A stretch of 64,000 bases of DNA from Isoetes taiwanensis (GCA_021234155.1 JAJEKV010000053.1:3037025-3101024); one strand, 5' to 3'; shown: positions 22,101-32,604, counted from the first letter of the stretch. The notes: generated by a model not told the origin, from the sequence alone. Numbers and translations: made by a program.

Positions 22101-24137
22101 CTCTAAAAGGAATAAGACCTCAGGGTTTATTGCCTCAAATGCTGTTCTCGTCCCTGATGAGCCTACACATTATGCCATGGCCATGCAAAGCCCCAACAGG
22201 GACAAATGGCTGACTGCCATGCAGGAGGAATATCAATCTCTGATTGATAATGATACATGGGTACTTGCAGATCTGCCCAAGAAGCGGAAAGTGATCAACT
22301 GTAAATGGTTGTATAAGGTTAAGTACAATGAATACAATGAAGTGAGCAAGTTTAAAGCTAGGTTAGTTGCCAAAGGGTACTCTCAAGTCCCTGGTATTGA
22401 TTACAATGAGACATTTGCACCAGTGGCCAGACTTACCTCAGTACGAACTGTGTTGGCACTTGCAGCTGAAAAGGGACTCAACCTGCAGCAAATGGATGTC
22501 AAAACGGCTTTTCTCCATGGAAAGCTGGATGAAGAAGTCTATATGAGACAAGCCCCTGGGTTCACCTCACCGCTTTGCTCACAAAGTCTACAGGTTGAAG
22601 AAGGCTCTTTATGGCCTCAAACAATCACCACGCCAATGGTACTCCACCATAAATGAGTTCTTCACTTCCCAAAGCTTCACAAGGAGCCAGGCAGACTGGA
22701 ACATCTACTTCAAAAGGTACCATGATTGCATCATTATTATCGTTTTGTATGTCGATGACCTCATACTTGGCAGTGACAGTCCCACTCTGATGCAAGAAAC
22801 AAAAGAAGCTCTCACTAAAAGATTCCATATGACTGACTTAGGCCCTCTGCACTATTTCCTCGGGATCCAAGTCTGCTATGACACCATGTTGCATACCATT
22901 ACCATCCATCAGACCAAGTCCATTCAAAATCTCCTTCATGCCTTCGGAATACAAGACAGCAAAGGTGTTTTCACCCCTGCCATACACTCAACCAGCCCCT
23001 CCACCAAACCTCATGATCCTTCTGATCTTGGAGGTCTCAAATACAGAAGCATTGTTGGCTCTCTAATGCACTTCATGGTTTGCACACGTCCAGATATTGC
23101 TCAATCCACTATCACACTGAGCCAATACCTCGAAAATCCTCTCCCAGAACATTGGATTGCTCTCAAACGCCTTCTGAGATACCTCTATGCTACCTCAACC
23201 ATGGGCATCTGCTATCATAGGATCCCTACTTCCAAACTAATCATTCAAGGATTTGCAGATGCAGATTATGCAGGTGATCTAACTGACAGGAAGTCTAGGA
23301 CAGGCTTCTGTTTCCTCCTGCAAGGGGGAGTGGTATCATGGTGCAGCAGAAAACAGAAGGCTACTGCAGCGTCAACCTGTGAATCGGAGTACATGGCTCT
23401 TTGCAGTGCCTCAAAGGAGTGTATTTGGCTGAGGAGACTAATGAAAGAACTTGGCAGCAGGCAAGCAAAACCTACAATCATCTACAATGACAACAGTGCT
23501 GCAGTATCTCTAGCCAAGAACCCTACCAATTTCACCAAGGCCAAACACATTGAGGTACAATTTCATTTTACAAGGGAAAAGGTTGCAGAAAATCACATCA
23601 TGATTCAGCACTTGAGGACTGAACACATGACTGCAGACATCTTTACCAAACCCTTGGCGAAGAAACGATTTCTGGAATGTGTCCTTGAATTAGGCATGGT
23701 GCAAGTCTGAATTGTGGTCATCTCTTTCAATTCATGTTGAGTTTCTTCTGTTGAAGTTTAGTAAATGGTTCAGTTCAGTTGGAGTCAAGTTAAGTAGTCA
23801 TTCATGCATTCGAGTCTGTGACACAAGCTGCAGATCAGATATGAAGCAATTACAGAATGGTATATTTTGAGGGGGAGTGTTGACATCGTCAATTGTCAAA
23901 CTGGCAAAACATAATTCTGTAATGCTAAATTGGACGTAACCTATTCTAGGGCTAAAATAAGGGAATTCTATTCTGAGTTCCTGAGAAGAAGGAAGCTAAT
24001 AGCGGTGCCCATAACTTTAGGGGCTGCTAATATATGCATGATAATGTACCTCATTCTGATAATGCAAGCGGTGGTTTTATTCGTCTCTTTAGTTTCATGT
24101 TGGCTGTTTCTTAATCCATATTTGCAGATGTTTAATA
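19183..24137 (+). mobile_element. Copia element A, complete, with LTRs and target-site duplication
   Basis: The 5' LTR is at about 19183-19443 and the 3' LTR at 23878-24137 (about 260 bp). They are flanked by GATTC at 19178-19182 and 24138-24142. The 3' LTR starts TGTTGACATCG, directly after the polypurine tract GAGGGGGAG. The primer binding site after the 5' LTR reads TGGTATCGAGC, a corrupted TGGTATCAGAGC. Every CTG in the 3' LTR is altered in the 5' LTR, and differently in the unit 1 copy. The gag-pol region follows Copia order: gag, protease, integrase, reverse transcriptase, RNase H. The element sits inside the CACTA and is cut in unit 1 by the tandem duplication. Confidence 0.92.
19483..23710 (+). 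pseudogene. Copia A gag-pol polyprotein, frame broken as written
   Basis: The gag starts at an ATG at 19483 and is split into several frames, with a zinc knuckle near 20178-20222. Integrase reads openly at 20955-21500 (HHCC motif, Asp in HMDVWG, Asp in RTDQGGEF, Glu in NGVVELK). An acidic linker follows at 21777-22052. Reverse transcriptase is open from 22042 (INCKWLYKVK, GIDYNETFAPVARLTSVR, QMDVKTAFLHGKL). It shifts frame at about 22580-22600 and continues with LYGLKQSPRQW and the catalytic VLYVDDLIL. RNase H follows (ADADYAGD, RKSRTGF, ASTCESEYMAL) and the frame ends at 23710 after ADIFTKPLAK. From 21000 on the sequence is clean. Upstream breaks coincide with corrupted CTG/CAG words, so the real element may be less damaged than it looks. 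Confidence 0.85.
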
Positions 24138-25240
24138 GATTCAAGCAAAGCCGTTTAGGGCAAAACGTTACTTGGTAATGCCATATTCGGCCTTCACCAT
24201 GTATTGTGAAGCCGTATCATGCCAAGCAGACCTATTTTTGGCAACAAATCCAGCAGCAAAGTATTACGCATATCAGGAATTGTATTTTTAGCGGGCTTTT
24301 GCAAATCCCAAGTAACATATCTTCCATTAAGCGAATAGCTTCATGGCTCAAACCTGTGATCACAGAGTCCCAGTTCCGGCATTACCTGTTCCGACCATTT
24401 TTTGCTCTAGGACGTTGCTAGGGTTTCGATACCCTAGGTCGATTTCTAAAGACATCATATGGAAAATGATAAAAGTTATCATATTGCAATATCCTATCCA
24501 TAAAAAGTTGTTTTTTTGTGGACAATGTCAATATGTAGGCGACTTTAAATACCCAAGGATGTTTTGCCTTAGATGAAGTTGGCATCAAGGCTACAATGTT
24601 TATTTTAAATATCCTGGGCATGAGCCTTTAACAAGGCAAATTATAGGCTTTGGAAACCTTAAGTAGCTTTGGCGAGGTGGTCTGGAGGGGTTAAAACAAG
24701 CCAATAATTATGGGCTTTAAAAAATGCAATGGTTTCGACCATGGGAAACAATTTGGTGCAAGGCAAATTTGAGTGAAGTCACCCACCCAAGGTTTTTAAT
24801 CATGAGAAATGAACTTAAAGGTTTTTCTAGGGAATGGCCATGAAAAAATATTTAAAATAGGGGGCATGGCAACAACAAGGGTACAAAATGGTGAGGAAAG
24901 CATAGAGGCACCTACATAGAGCAATCCAGTAGACGCCTACATAATATGGCAAGAGGAATAAGAACGAAAGTAAAAAAACAATGGGAATGATGGTGTAGCT
25001 AAAAATTCAAAGGCATTGATCATGGAAAATAGCAACATGGTTTAAAATGAATCTTAGTGAACAAAATAGCAAAGGTGAGAAATTACAACACAAGGGTTGT
25101 GGGGTTATGCTTTTCAACCAGATAACTTAATCAAACTTGACTCAATCATATGTCATGGAAGAGGTCTATAAGAGAGCTTTCCAATGCAACAAATTTCATT
25201 CAAAACAGACTTTTGGATCAATTGTTATGATTTATTTAAA

Positions 25241-25275
25241 AAAAAAAAAGGAAAAAAAAAAAAAAAAAAAAAACC
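25241..25275. repeat. Poly(A)-rich tract
   Basis: A run of A's interrupted once or twice (AAAAAAAAAAAGG then more A's) lies just inside the CTGACG array of the CACTA right end. It may be a slippage tract or an old retroelement tail. Confidence 0.6.
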
Positions 25276-25532
25276 TGACGTTTTGTCTGACGTACGCTCT
25301 GACTTTTTTTTTTACGAAAAGTGTGACGCTAAATCTGACGCATAAATCTGACGATTTTTCTTACGCTTTCTCTGACAATACTGGTGACGTTCAATTTCTG
25401 ACGGTTTGTCTGACGTTTCCTCCTGACGATATATCGTCAGGAATTTAATCGTCACGACAGTCGTCAGGATATTTGTTAGGACATAACCATCCAATTTGTC
25501 TGACGATGCCAAACCCTCATCCTCTTGTAGTG

Positions 25533-26110
25533 TCAAGCAATGGAACTTCACATGCAGTCGTTTGATGCTCACTTTGGCCTTGCACATTTTGAATGCCACC
25601 AGACTAGGTCGGATATGACCAAGCTCCAGACTGATCTTGTCGAACACGCTAGGCACCATGCTCCAGACCATGGAATGCTTTGAGCAGGATATTAGGGAGA
25701 ATATTGCTCAACTCCATACATGTGCAGCTAGCAAGATCCAATGAGTTATTCAAATAACTTTCATGGATAGTCAAATGCAGCAGCTTCAAGCCTTGCAAGA
25801 CAGGATCAATGCCTTGGAAAGGTTAATCTGCAAAGAATACGGGCATAGTCTCCAGGCTTCTAAGATTGGAAGAAAGCTCCTCCAGTTAGGATTCTGTAAT
25901 GCAAGAACCGAAAAAGATAGTAGCTTTGCAAGGTAAGGACTTCATGCCGATGCACATGAGCAGTTGCACCTCTGCTTGCCGGACTTCGAGTAACAAACAA
26001 CAAAGCACCAAGAGCTAAGTTCTGAGCTTCATGCATTGAAACTAATATTGACCTTGCAGCCAGTTGCCCAGACAAATGTTTCTCGATAGAAGCACAACAA
26101 GCAGAGTTTT
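25533..26110 (+). pseudogene. DDE/coiled-coil element family, continuation right of the CACTA
   Basis: The homology to the 33.2-39.5 kb element resumes exactly at the CACTA right boundary (TCAAGCAATGGAACTTCACA) and runs, inverted, to about 35060. A broken plus-strand frame contains MQQLQALQDRINALERL and HTCAASKIQ. It looks like a coiled-coil protein, and the same residues can be read on the minus strand at 35.1-35.6 kb. Several stops interrupt it. The function is unknown. Confidence 0.55.
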
Positions 26111-26699
26111 ACACGCATTTGAGACCATGCACTATTACAAACATTCTAAAGAAAGTCGCTTCTAGACCATCTCTTGTTGGTGTTGCTACTAATCCAAATG
26201 TTGTTGTTGTTATACCCACCACAGGCAATAGTGTTGGAACCTCTCATGGTGTTGTTACCCCTATTGCGCATATCACCTCTTTCAGTGCAATAGTTGTGAC
26301 TCCTACCATCAATGCAACTACTACTCCTACCATCAATGCAACTACTATAGCAATTGCATGCATACAAAATGCTGCCAGATCTAAATAGGGAATGCCTAAA
26401 TATGGCCTCCTAATTTGTAAAGATTTTCCATGGCAAAAAGAGATAACTTGAAGGGGTATGGATTTCTTTTTTCCTTATGGAACATGGAACGTGTTAGCCA
26501 ATGAATAGGAGACCTACCAGGGTATTAGCACTATTTAAGGTTCATTTCCATTACATCAAAAAAAGGGAACAGAAAATGCTAATGAATGAAGAATAAGGTT
26601 GCATATTAAAAGGGAGTGTTATAGCACTCCGGTTTCAAGATTCCTCTTAAACACTTGGCTCTGCTTTCAAAATGGCACATTTTTTTATGTAATTAAACT
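26111..26699. other. Short repeats, no recognised gene
   Basis: A 90-residue plus-strand frame at 26119-26388 is rich in T, V and I. It contains a 24-bp direct repeat, CCTACCATCAATGCAACTAC, at about 26302 and 26326. A word of about 70 bp beginning CTATTTAAGGTTCAT near 26530 resembles 8483-8560 on the other side of the CACTA. I recognise no gene. Confidence 0.4.
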
Positions 26700-27562
26700 T
26701 CATTAGGGTTTTTTTGAGATTAAAAAAGGGCCTTCAAAACATGCCAACTAAGCCAAATGAAGATATATGAACTACCAATCAGAAATCAGAGTCTGACGGG
26801 TCCAGTCAGCAAAACTGTTATAACTAACTCACTGAATCACGTTTTCTAGCATAATTATTGATAGAAAAGTCCAAATGAGCTCTCGTTTAGTGCAATAGAT
26901 AGATCTCATTGAGATCTTTCCAATCTTAGATGCTTTGCACATATTTTAACCACTTATAATTGTCAAAACTCCAAAAAATATAGTTTTTACCATTTTTTAC
27001 TATCCTACAGGGCTAAAAGATATGCAAATCACCTAAGGTTAGAAAGATCTCAATGAGATCTATCTATTGCACCAAACAAGAACTCATTTGTGATAGTAAA
27101 AGGTTCATATCATATGGATGGATATATGGATGGATGCTTGACGTTCATGTACACTAGCCAGCTGACACCATTTGACCATTGTTTATTTATAAAAGTAAGA
27201 CCATGAGATTTGCATGGTCGTATAATATAAAATATGGACAAGTTAAGACAACGAGATTAGCAACTACAAATCTCGGTGGTTCCTAAAATAAGATAAGACG
27301 AATTCGTCTTTAGAGCTAAGGTGCCGGATTGCAGAGATAGTGAGTCGGATTGCAGTCAGGTGTGCCGGACCTCAGTTACAGGGGCTGAACCATTGCCGAC
27401 TTGCCTAGGTGACGTCTTACGAAGCTGAATAGCTACAGTTAATTCCTGAACAATTGTTAATGGTTCAATTGCTAATGGTTGAATCATAAAAGTATTGAAC
27501 TTGAATATAGTATTAGAAGTTGAATTGTCTATTTACATTAACAATTGGTATCAGAGCAACAA

Positions 27563-29083
27563 ATGTCTACCAGATTTGGTGCATCGTTGTTGAGTGCCAT
27601 TGAAGTGTACAAAGGCGGTGCAGGCTTTCAAGCATGGAAGGAGAAAATGATTAAAGTACTTGAAGCTGAGGATTTGTGGGACATTGTTGGTAATGGAGGT
27701 GATGGTGGTAGTAATCAGAATTCACCTGCAAATAGCTCTGCAACTGGAGGAGAAGCTAGTGCAACAAGTATTGCTGGAGGGTCTGGACCTGTTGCAGAGA
27801 GCTCAAGAGTTGGAACTGCCAAGTCTGTCAGCAGCAAGATAAAAGAGGCTCAAGGGATTATCAGCAGCAAGGTTAGTAACAGTATTTTACTGAAACTTAG
27901 AGGCAAGAATCCCAGACAGATGTGGGATTATCTTATAAAACAGTATGAAGAAAAAACATCCTCGCAGCTAGACGTATTAGAAAGTGAACTGAGGAAGATA
28001 AAACTCAAGGAAAATGAAGATGTTACAGAGTTCTTTGACAAACTTGACAATGTGCTAGCTGACTTAGAAGCCGCAGGCATTACTTTTACGTCTAGGCATC
28101 AAGTCCTTATAATTTCCAGAGCTGTCTCTAAATTTGACCAGTTATCTGTGCTAATCCGTAATGTGGCAAAGAGTAGAGAAGAGGCAGAGCAAATGGTCAA
28201 AACAGAACTAGAACAGAGAAGCATTATGTTAGAAGAAGATCAGTCTCCAGAAATATTATATGCGTCAAAGGGCAGGACTAGAGGGGGAAGTTCCGCAGGG
28301 GGAAGAGGTGATTCCAGGAGTATTGGGCCTTGCTTTCATTGCAATATGCATGGCCATCTGAAAATAAACTGCCCTAAGCTTGAGGAAAACAGGAATTGTT
28401 TCAATTGTGGTGGTAGAGGCCATGTGGCTGTAAACTGCTCTAGTCCAAAACAGTCAACTAGAGGCAGAGGTAGAGGTGAGAACTTCTCAAGAGGCAAGGG
28501 TAGAAGGTTCGCAGCCGTGAACATTGCTGAAGAAGTTGAACAAGGAAAAGGTAGTATAGATGAGAATGAAGAGGTAAGATTATCTCAGACATTAGCAGCT
28601 TCTATCACTGATTACACGTCTAATGATGATGATTTCTTGGTGCTAGATAGCGGAGCTGAGAAATCAGTGACAAAGTCTCAGGATATGTTGAAGAGTGCTC
28701 TAAAGAAGGAAGGCGGTCATGTGCAAGTAGGCAATGGGGAGTTACAAAGAATTGAAAGCGCTGGAGTATTGGAACTGTTTGATGTAAATGGTGTGGCAGT
28801 AAATCTGAAAAATGTGTTGTGTGTTCCTAGCCTTGTTCGGAATTTGATTTCCGTGTGTCAGCTTGTAGACATGGGCTATAAACTGGTGTTTGATAAACTT
28901 GATTGTAAGATTTTTTTGGGCAATGAAATAAAGTTTATTGGTAAACGTGTTGGCAACTTGTTTGGATTGGATTGTAAAGACGTTGCAAAGGTTAATCTAG
29001 TAACACAGCCTAAGAAAAAAATCAAGTGGCATGACAAAGGCTATGCCACACACATGAGAAAATGTAAATATCATGATAAATAA
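27563..29083 (+). CDS. Copia B gag and protease
   Basis: The ATG lies just 5 bp after the primer binding site. The frame encodes a Copia gag (GFQAWKEKMIKVLEAEDLWD, then IKEAQGIISSKVSNSILLKL and the WDYLIKQYEEK region). Two CX2CX4HX4C knuckles follow (CFHCNMHGHLKINC and CFNCGGRGHVAVNC), then an RG-rich stretch. The aspartic protease active site is seen in LVLDSGAEKSVT. The frame ends at 29083, at the GAG-pre-integrase zinc domain, where WHDKGYATHMRK suggests a garbled version of the usual LWH-LGH motif. I read it as one continuous gag-pol in the ancestral element, with the break here due to one or more small indels around 28990-29130. Confidence 0.88.
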   Translation: MSTRFGASLLSAIEVYKGGAGFQAWKEKMIKVLEAEDLWDIVGNGGDGGSNQNSPANSSATGGEASATSIAGGSGPVAESSRVGTAKSVSSKIKEAQGIISSKVSNSILLKLRGKNPRQMWDYLIKQYEEKTSSQLDVLESELRKIKLKENEDVTEFFDKLDNVLADLEAAGITFTSRHQVLIISRAVSKFDQLSVLIRNVAKSREEAEQMVKTELEQRSIMLEEDQSPEILYASKGRTRGGSSAGGRGDSRSIGPCFHCNMHGHLKINCPKLEENRNCFNCGGRGHVAVNCSSPKQSTRGRGRGENFSRGKGRRFAAVNIAEEVEQGKGSIDENEEVRLSQTLAASITDYTSNDDDFLVLDSGAEKSVTKSQDMLKSALKKEGGHVQVGNGELQRIESAGVLELFDVNGVAVNLKNVLCVPSLVRNLISVCQLVDMGYKLVFDKLDCKIFLGNEIKFIGKRVGNLFGLDCKDVAKVNLVTQPKKKIKWHDKGYATHMRKCKYHDK

Positions 29084-29106
29084 AGGGCTGATTTCAAAGA
29101 ATCAAG

Positions 29107-31344
29107 GTGATGACAATAATATTTTATCACGGTGGTCGTATGCTAGGGAAGCATACAAGATTACCTTTTGGGAAAGCGAAGAGAAGAGCAAGTGGTATTT
29201 TGGATTTAATACATACAGACTTGTGTGGCCCTTTAAATGTGATTGGCATATCCGGAAAAAGGTATTTCATCACATTCATAGACGATTTCAGCAGAAAAAC
29301 TAGGTGTTACTGTCTCAGAACTAAGGATCTTGCTTTTGAGGCATTTAAAGTGTATGCTGCAGAGGTTGAATGTGAAACGGGAAGAAGAATTAAATGTGTG
29401 AGATCCGACAGGGGTGGCGAGTACTTATCCAGAGAATTTAATAAGTATTGCGCAGACAAAGGAATCAAAAGACAAATCACATGTAGTCACACACCTCAGC
29501 AAAACGGTGTAGCGGAAAGAAAGAATAGAACTATTCTGAATGCGGTCAGAGCAATGCTCAAACAAAGTGGCTTACCGAATTTCCTATGGGAGGAGGCGGT
29601 GAAGACTTCTGTTTATATTCAAAACTTGCTACCGAATGCAAGCATAAATGGTAGCATACCTGAAGTATTATGGTCAGGGGCTAAGCCCATGTATGATCAT
29701 CTTAGAGCATACGGTTGTCTTGCGTATGCTCATATTCCAAGTGAGCAGAGAGTGAAACTTGATGACAGAGCTTGGATTTCCTATTTAGTAGGATATGATC
29801 AACATTCTAAGGGCTACAGGCTATACTTACCTGAGAAAAGGAAAATCATTGTCAACCGAGATGTGATATTTGATGAGTCTCAAGTATACAGGCCAAAAGT
29901 TTTAAGTCCCCAAAAGGAACTTGCAAGTGAGCAAAAGAAAGAATGTGTTGAAGTAAGGGATAAAGATGGAGCAGACCAATCATGTAAAGCTTTGGCTGAA
30001 GACATTCTAGAGTCAGATGATGACAGTGAGAACGATGAGAAGCCAGAAGTTAGCAATCAGCCTGATGTCATACCAGCTGAAAATCAGCCACAAAGTTCTG
30101 TGCATACTGAAGAGGAAAGCGTAGATGCGCAGGAAAGGCCGGTTAGAAAGAGAAGATCAGAGGCCCAAAGACTTGCTGATGAAGCTAACATTAATCAAGA
30201 CAGTTACGGCAGACAAGAAAGTGGCAGAAGTAGAAGACTAGCCAGACTAAAGGAAGTAGAAGAAACGGCAGACATTGAGGCACTTATGGTGATAGAGCCA
30301 CGTGTTCCAAGAAGTTATGATGAAGCAATGAAGTGTACAGATGCAGACAAATGGAGACAAGCCATGGAAACTGAGATGGATGCCTTTGATAGAACAGAAT
30401 CTTATGAGGTAACAGATTTGCCAAGTGGTAAAAATATCGTGGGGAATAAGTGGATTTACAAACTCAAAGTGGAAGCAGATGGTGTAACGCCCAAGTACAA
30501 AGCTAGGCTTGTAGCGCAGGGTTTTTCGCAGAAACGAGGTATTGATTACACTGACACATTCTCTCCGATTGTCAAAATCACAAGCTTAAGGATATTGCTG
30601 GCAATGGCAAATGCGTATGATCTGGAGCTGCACCATATGGATGTGAGTACGGCGTTCCTTAATGCCAAATTAGAGGAGGACATTTTTATGAAGCAGGCGC
30701 CTGGTTTTGAATGTGGAAATAACAAAGTGTGGAAATTAAAAAGGGCTGTCTACGGTCTGAGACAATCTCCTAGACAGTGGTATAAATGCATGGATACATT
30801 TCTCAGAGCAGAAGGATTTGTTAAACTGCAAAACGACGGCAATGTTTATTGTATGAGAAAGGATGACAGTTACTGCATAATCGCCTTGTACGTTGATGAC
30901 TGCATAATGGTTGCAAAATCACCGGAGATACTTAATCATTGCAAGCAGCTGTTAAGTTCCAGGTTCAAAATGACCGATTTAGGAGAATTACATAAATTTT
31001 TGGGTGTTGAAGTGATTAGAAACAGAAGGAAGAGAACTTTGTGGATAAAACAGTCCAAAAATATTGAGGGCATATTGGAGCGATTTAATATGCAAGCTTG
31101 TAATGCAGCTAGAACTCCATTGGTACCAGGTCATAAAATTTCTTGTGAAATGTGTCCTGCATCAGAGGAAGAAATTAAAGACATGGAGTACGTACCTTAT
31201 AGAGAATTAATTGGTGCATTATTATATATTGCTAACACTACGAGGCCTGACATAAGCTTCAGTGTAAATTTGTTGAGCGTATACTCTAATTCTCGGGAAG
31301 GCAAAGATTGGACTGCAGCAAAGCGAAATTTTGAGGTATCTTAA
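29107..31344 (+). CDS. Copia B pol: integrase, reverse transcriptase, start of RNase H
   Basis: This long open frame begins in the GAG-pre-integrase tail (MLGKHTRLPF). The integrase triad is present: HTDLCG, VRSDRGGEY and NGVAERKN. The acidic linker is followed by the reverse transcriptase: NKWIYKLK, GIDYTDTFSPIVKITSLR, HHMDVSTAFLNAKL, YGLRQSPRQW and the catalytic ALYVDDCIM. The domain continues through MTDLGELHKFLGVE and TRPDISFSVN. The frame is lost at 31344. RNase H (ADWSGDLD-like residues near 31405) continues only in fragments to about 31870, where many CTG/CAG words appear corrupted. The first Met is internal; the true protein would be fused to the upstream frame. Confidence 0.9.
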   Translation: MMTIIFYHGGRMLGKHTRLPFGKAKRRASGILDLIHTDLCGPLNVIGISGKRYFITFIDDFSRKTRCYCLRTKDLAFEAFKVYAAEVECETGRRIKCVRSDRGGEYLSREFNKYCADKGIKRQITCSHTPQQNGVAERKNRTILNAVRAMLKQSGLPNFLWEEAVKTSVYIQNLLPNASINGSIPEVLWSGAKPMYDHLRAYGCLAYAHIPSEQRVKLDDRAWISYLVGYDQHSKGYRLYLPEKRKIIVNRDVIFDESQVYRPKVLSPQKELASEQKKECVEVRDKDGADQSCKALAEDILESDDDSENDEKPEVSNQPDVIPAENQPQSSVHTEEESVDAQERPVRKRRSEAQRLADEANINQDSYGRQESGRSRRLARLKEVEETADIEALMVIEPRVPRSYDEAMKCTDADKWRQAMETEMDAFDRTESYEVTDLPSGKNIVGNKWIYKLKVEADGVTPKYKARLVAQGFSQKRGIDYTDTFSPIVKITSLRILLAMANAYDLELHHMDVSTAFLNAKLEEDIFMKQAPGFECGNNKVWKLKRAVYGLRQSPRQWYKCMDTFLRAEGFVKLQNDGNVYCMRKDDSYCIIALYVDDCIMVAKSPEILNHCKQLLSSRFKMTDLGELHKFLGVEVIRNRRKRTLWIKQSKNIEGILERFNMQACNAARTPLVPGHKISCEMCPASEEEIKDMEYVPYRELIGALLYIANTTRPDISFSVNLLSVYSNSREGKDWTAAKRNFEVS

Positions 31345-32604
31345 AGGTAATGATTCAAGATGGGATTGTATACTCCAAAGGACAACATGGAACTGCAAGC
31401 ATATTGTGACGCTGATTGGTCGGGCGATCTAGATACAAGAAAGTCTCAGATCCGGGTATGTCCGATGCTTGGCAATGCGCCAATCTCCGAGGTGTAAAAA
31501 CAATCTTCCACGGTAATCAATCAATCAAAGAAGTTGAATATGCAAACCGCATGTCTCGGCTAAAAAGAAATAGTATGGTGTAGGAGATTGCTAACCGAAA
31601 GGGAGTTGCTCAGAGAATTCCTAATTGCTAAATTCGACAAAGATGAGTCAGATAGCATTATCAAGAAACCCCTCATATGCATGAAAGAAGCAAACATATA
31701 GAGTCAAGATGCACTATGTAAGAGAAGTGGTGGAAAAAATATTGTACGCAAAAAGATGTAACTACAAATATGCAAACTAGCGATATATTAACTAAAGCTC
31801 TTCATGAAGGCGATTTTTGCTCTAAGAAAACAAATTAAATTGTTCAATTCGAATGCAATGGGGGAAGTCCTAAGCTAGTATTCCGCATATGATCCGAAGG
31901 GGAATTGATAGTAAAAGGTTCATATCATATGGATGGATATATGGATGGATGCTTGACGTTCATGTACACTAGCCACCGACACCATTTGACCATTGTTTAT
32001 TTATAAAAGTAAGACCATGAGATTTGCATGGTCGTATAATATAAAATATGGACAAGTTAAGACAACGAGATTAGCAACTACAAATCTCGGTGGTTCCTAA
32101 AATAAGATAAGACGAATTCGTCTTTAGAGCTAAGGTGCCGGATTGCAGAGATAGTGAGTCGGATTGCAGTCAGTGTGCTTGACCTCGATTCTGGGCTGAA
32201 CCATTGCCGACTTGCCTAGGTGACGTCTTACGAAGCTGAATAGCTACAGTTAATTCCTGAACAATTGTTAATGGTTCAATTGCTAATGGTTGAATCATAA
32301 TAGTATTGAACTTGAATATAGTATTAGAAGTTGAATTGTCTATTTACATTAACAATTTGGACTTTTCTATCAACACTTATGCTAGAAAATGTGATCCAGT
32401 GAGTTAGTTATTAACTGTTTTGCTGACTGGATTACCAGTTCTGTTTTCTGATTGGTAGTTCATATAGCTTAGTCAGCAGTTCTTAGAAGGCCCTTTTATG
32501 ATCTCAAAAATTCCCTAATGAATAGTATTTGTTTTTTTTTTAAACATTTTAGACCCTCAAATGAACCACAAGTGGGTTTGTATGAATTACACACTTAAAA
32601 AAAA

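Larger units (their letters stand above)
17129..25532 (+). mobile_element. CACTA (EnSpm-like) element with both termini, hosting a Copia element
   Basis: The left terminus CACTACAAGAGAATG pairs with the right terminus CATCCTCTTGTAGTG at about 25518-25532. CGTCAG-type words cluster inside the left end (17150-17370). Their complements (CTGACG) cluster inside the right end (25275-25510). Oppositely oriented subterminal arrays are the hallmark of CACTA elements. Without the nested Copia (19183-24137) the element is about 3.4 kb. I find no transposase, so it was probably non-autonomous. The 3-bp flanks, TCT and TCA, match only in part. Both flanks are homologous to contiguous DNA in the 33.2-39.5 kb element, which independently supports the two ends. 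Confidence 0.72.
27091..32354 (+). mobile_element. Copia element B, complete with LTRs and target-site duplication
   Basis: The 5' LTR at 27091-27543 and the 3' LTR at 31906-32354 (about 450 bp) both begin TGATAGTAAAAGG and end TTACATTAACA. The 5-bp target ATTTG flanks the element at 27086-27090 and 32355-32359. The primer binding site TGGTATCAGAGC (27546-27557) is intact and a purine tract precedes the 3' LTR. The LTRs are almost identical except at CAG/CTG words: CCAGCTGACACC in the 5' LTR is CCACCGACACC in the 3' LTR, and the LTR stretch around 27360-27390 is similarly altered near 32175-32200. The insertion is therefore young if those differences are technical. Confidence 0.95.
26700..32515. 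mobile_element. Long-armed foldback element, right arm split by Copia B
   Basis: The left arm (about 26700-26960) and the right arm (about 27010-27090 plus 32355-32515) are inverted copies of each other. Shared words include AAGATCTCAATGAGATC, GCTCATTTG, TTTCTGATTGGTAGTTCATA and CAGTGAGTTAGTTAT. The spacer is only about 45 bp. Without Copia B the element is about 550 bp. It is either a MITE with very long inverted repeats or a Foldback/Mutator-like element. I could not define its own target duplication. Confidence 0.75.

Noticed and set aside
17129-25532. A functional CACTA transposase inside the element
   Set aside because: After removing the Copia, none of the remaining frames shows TNP2-like or other transposase motifs.
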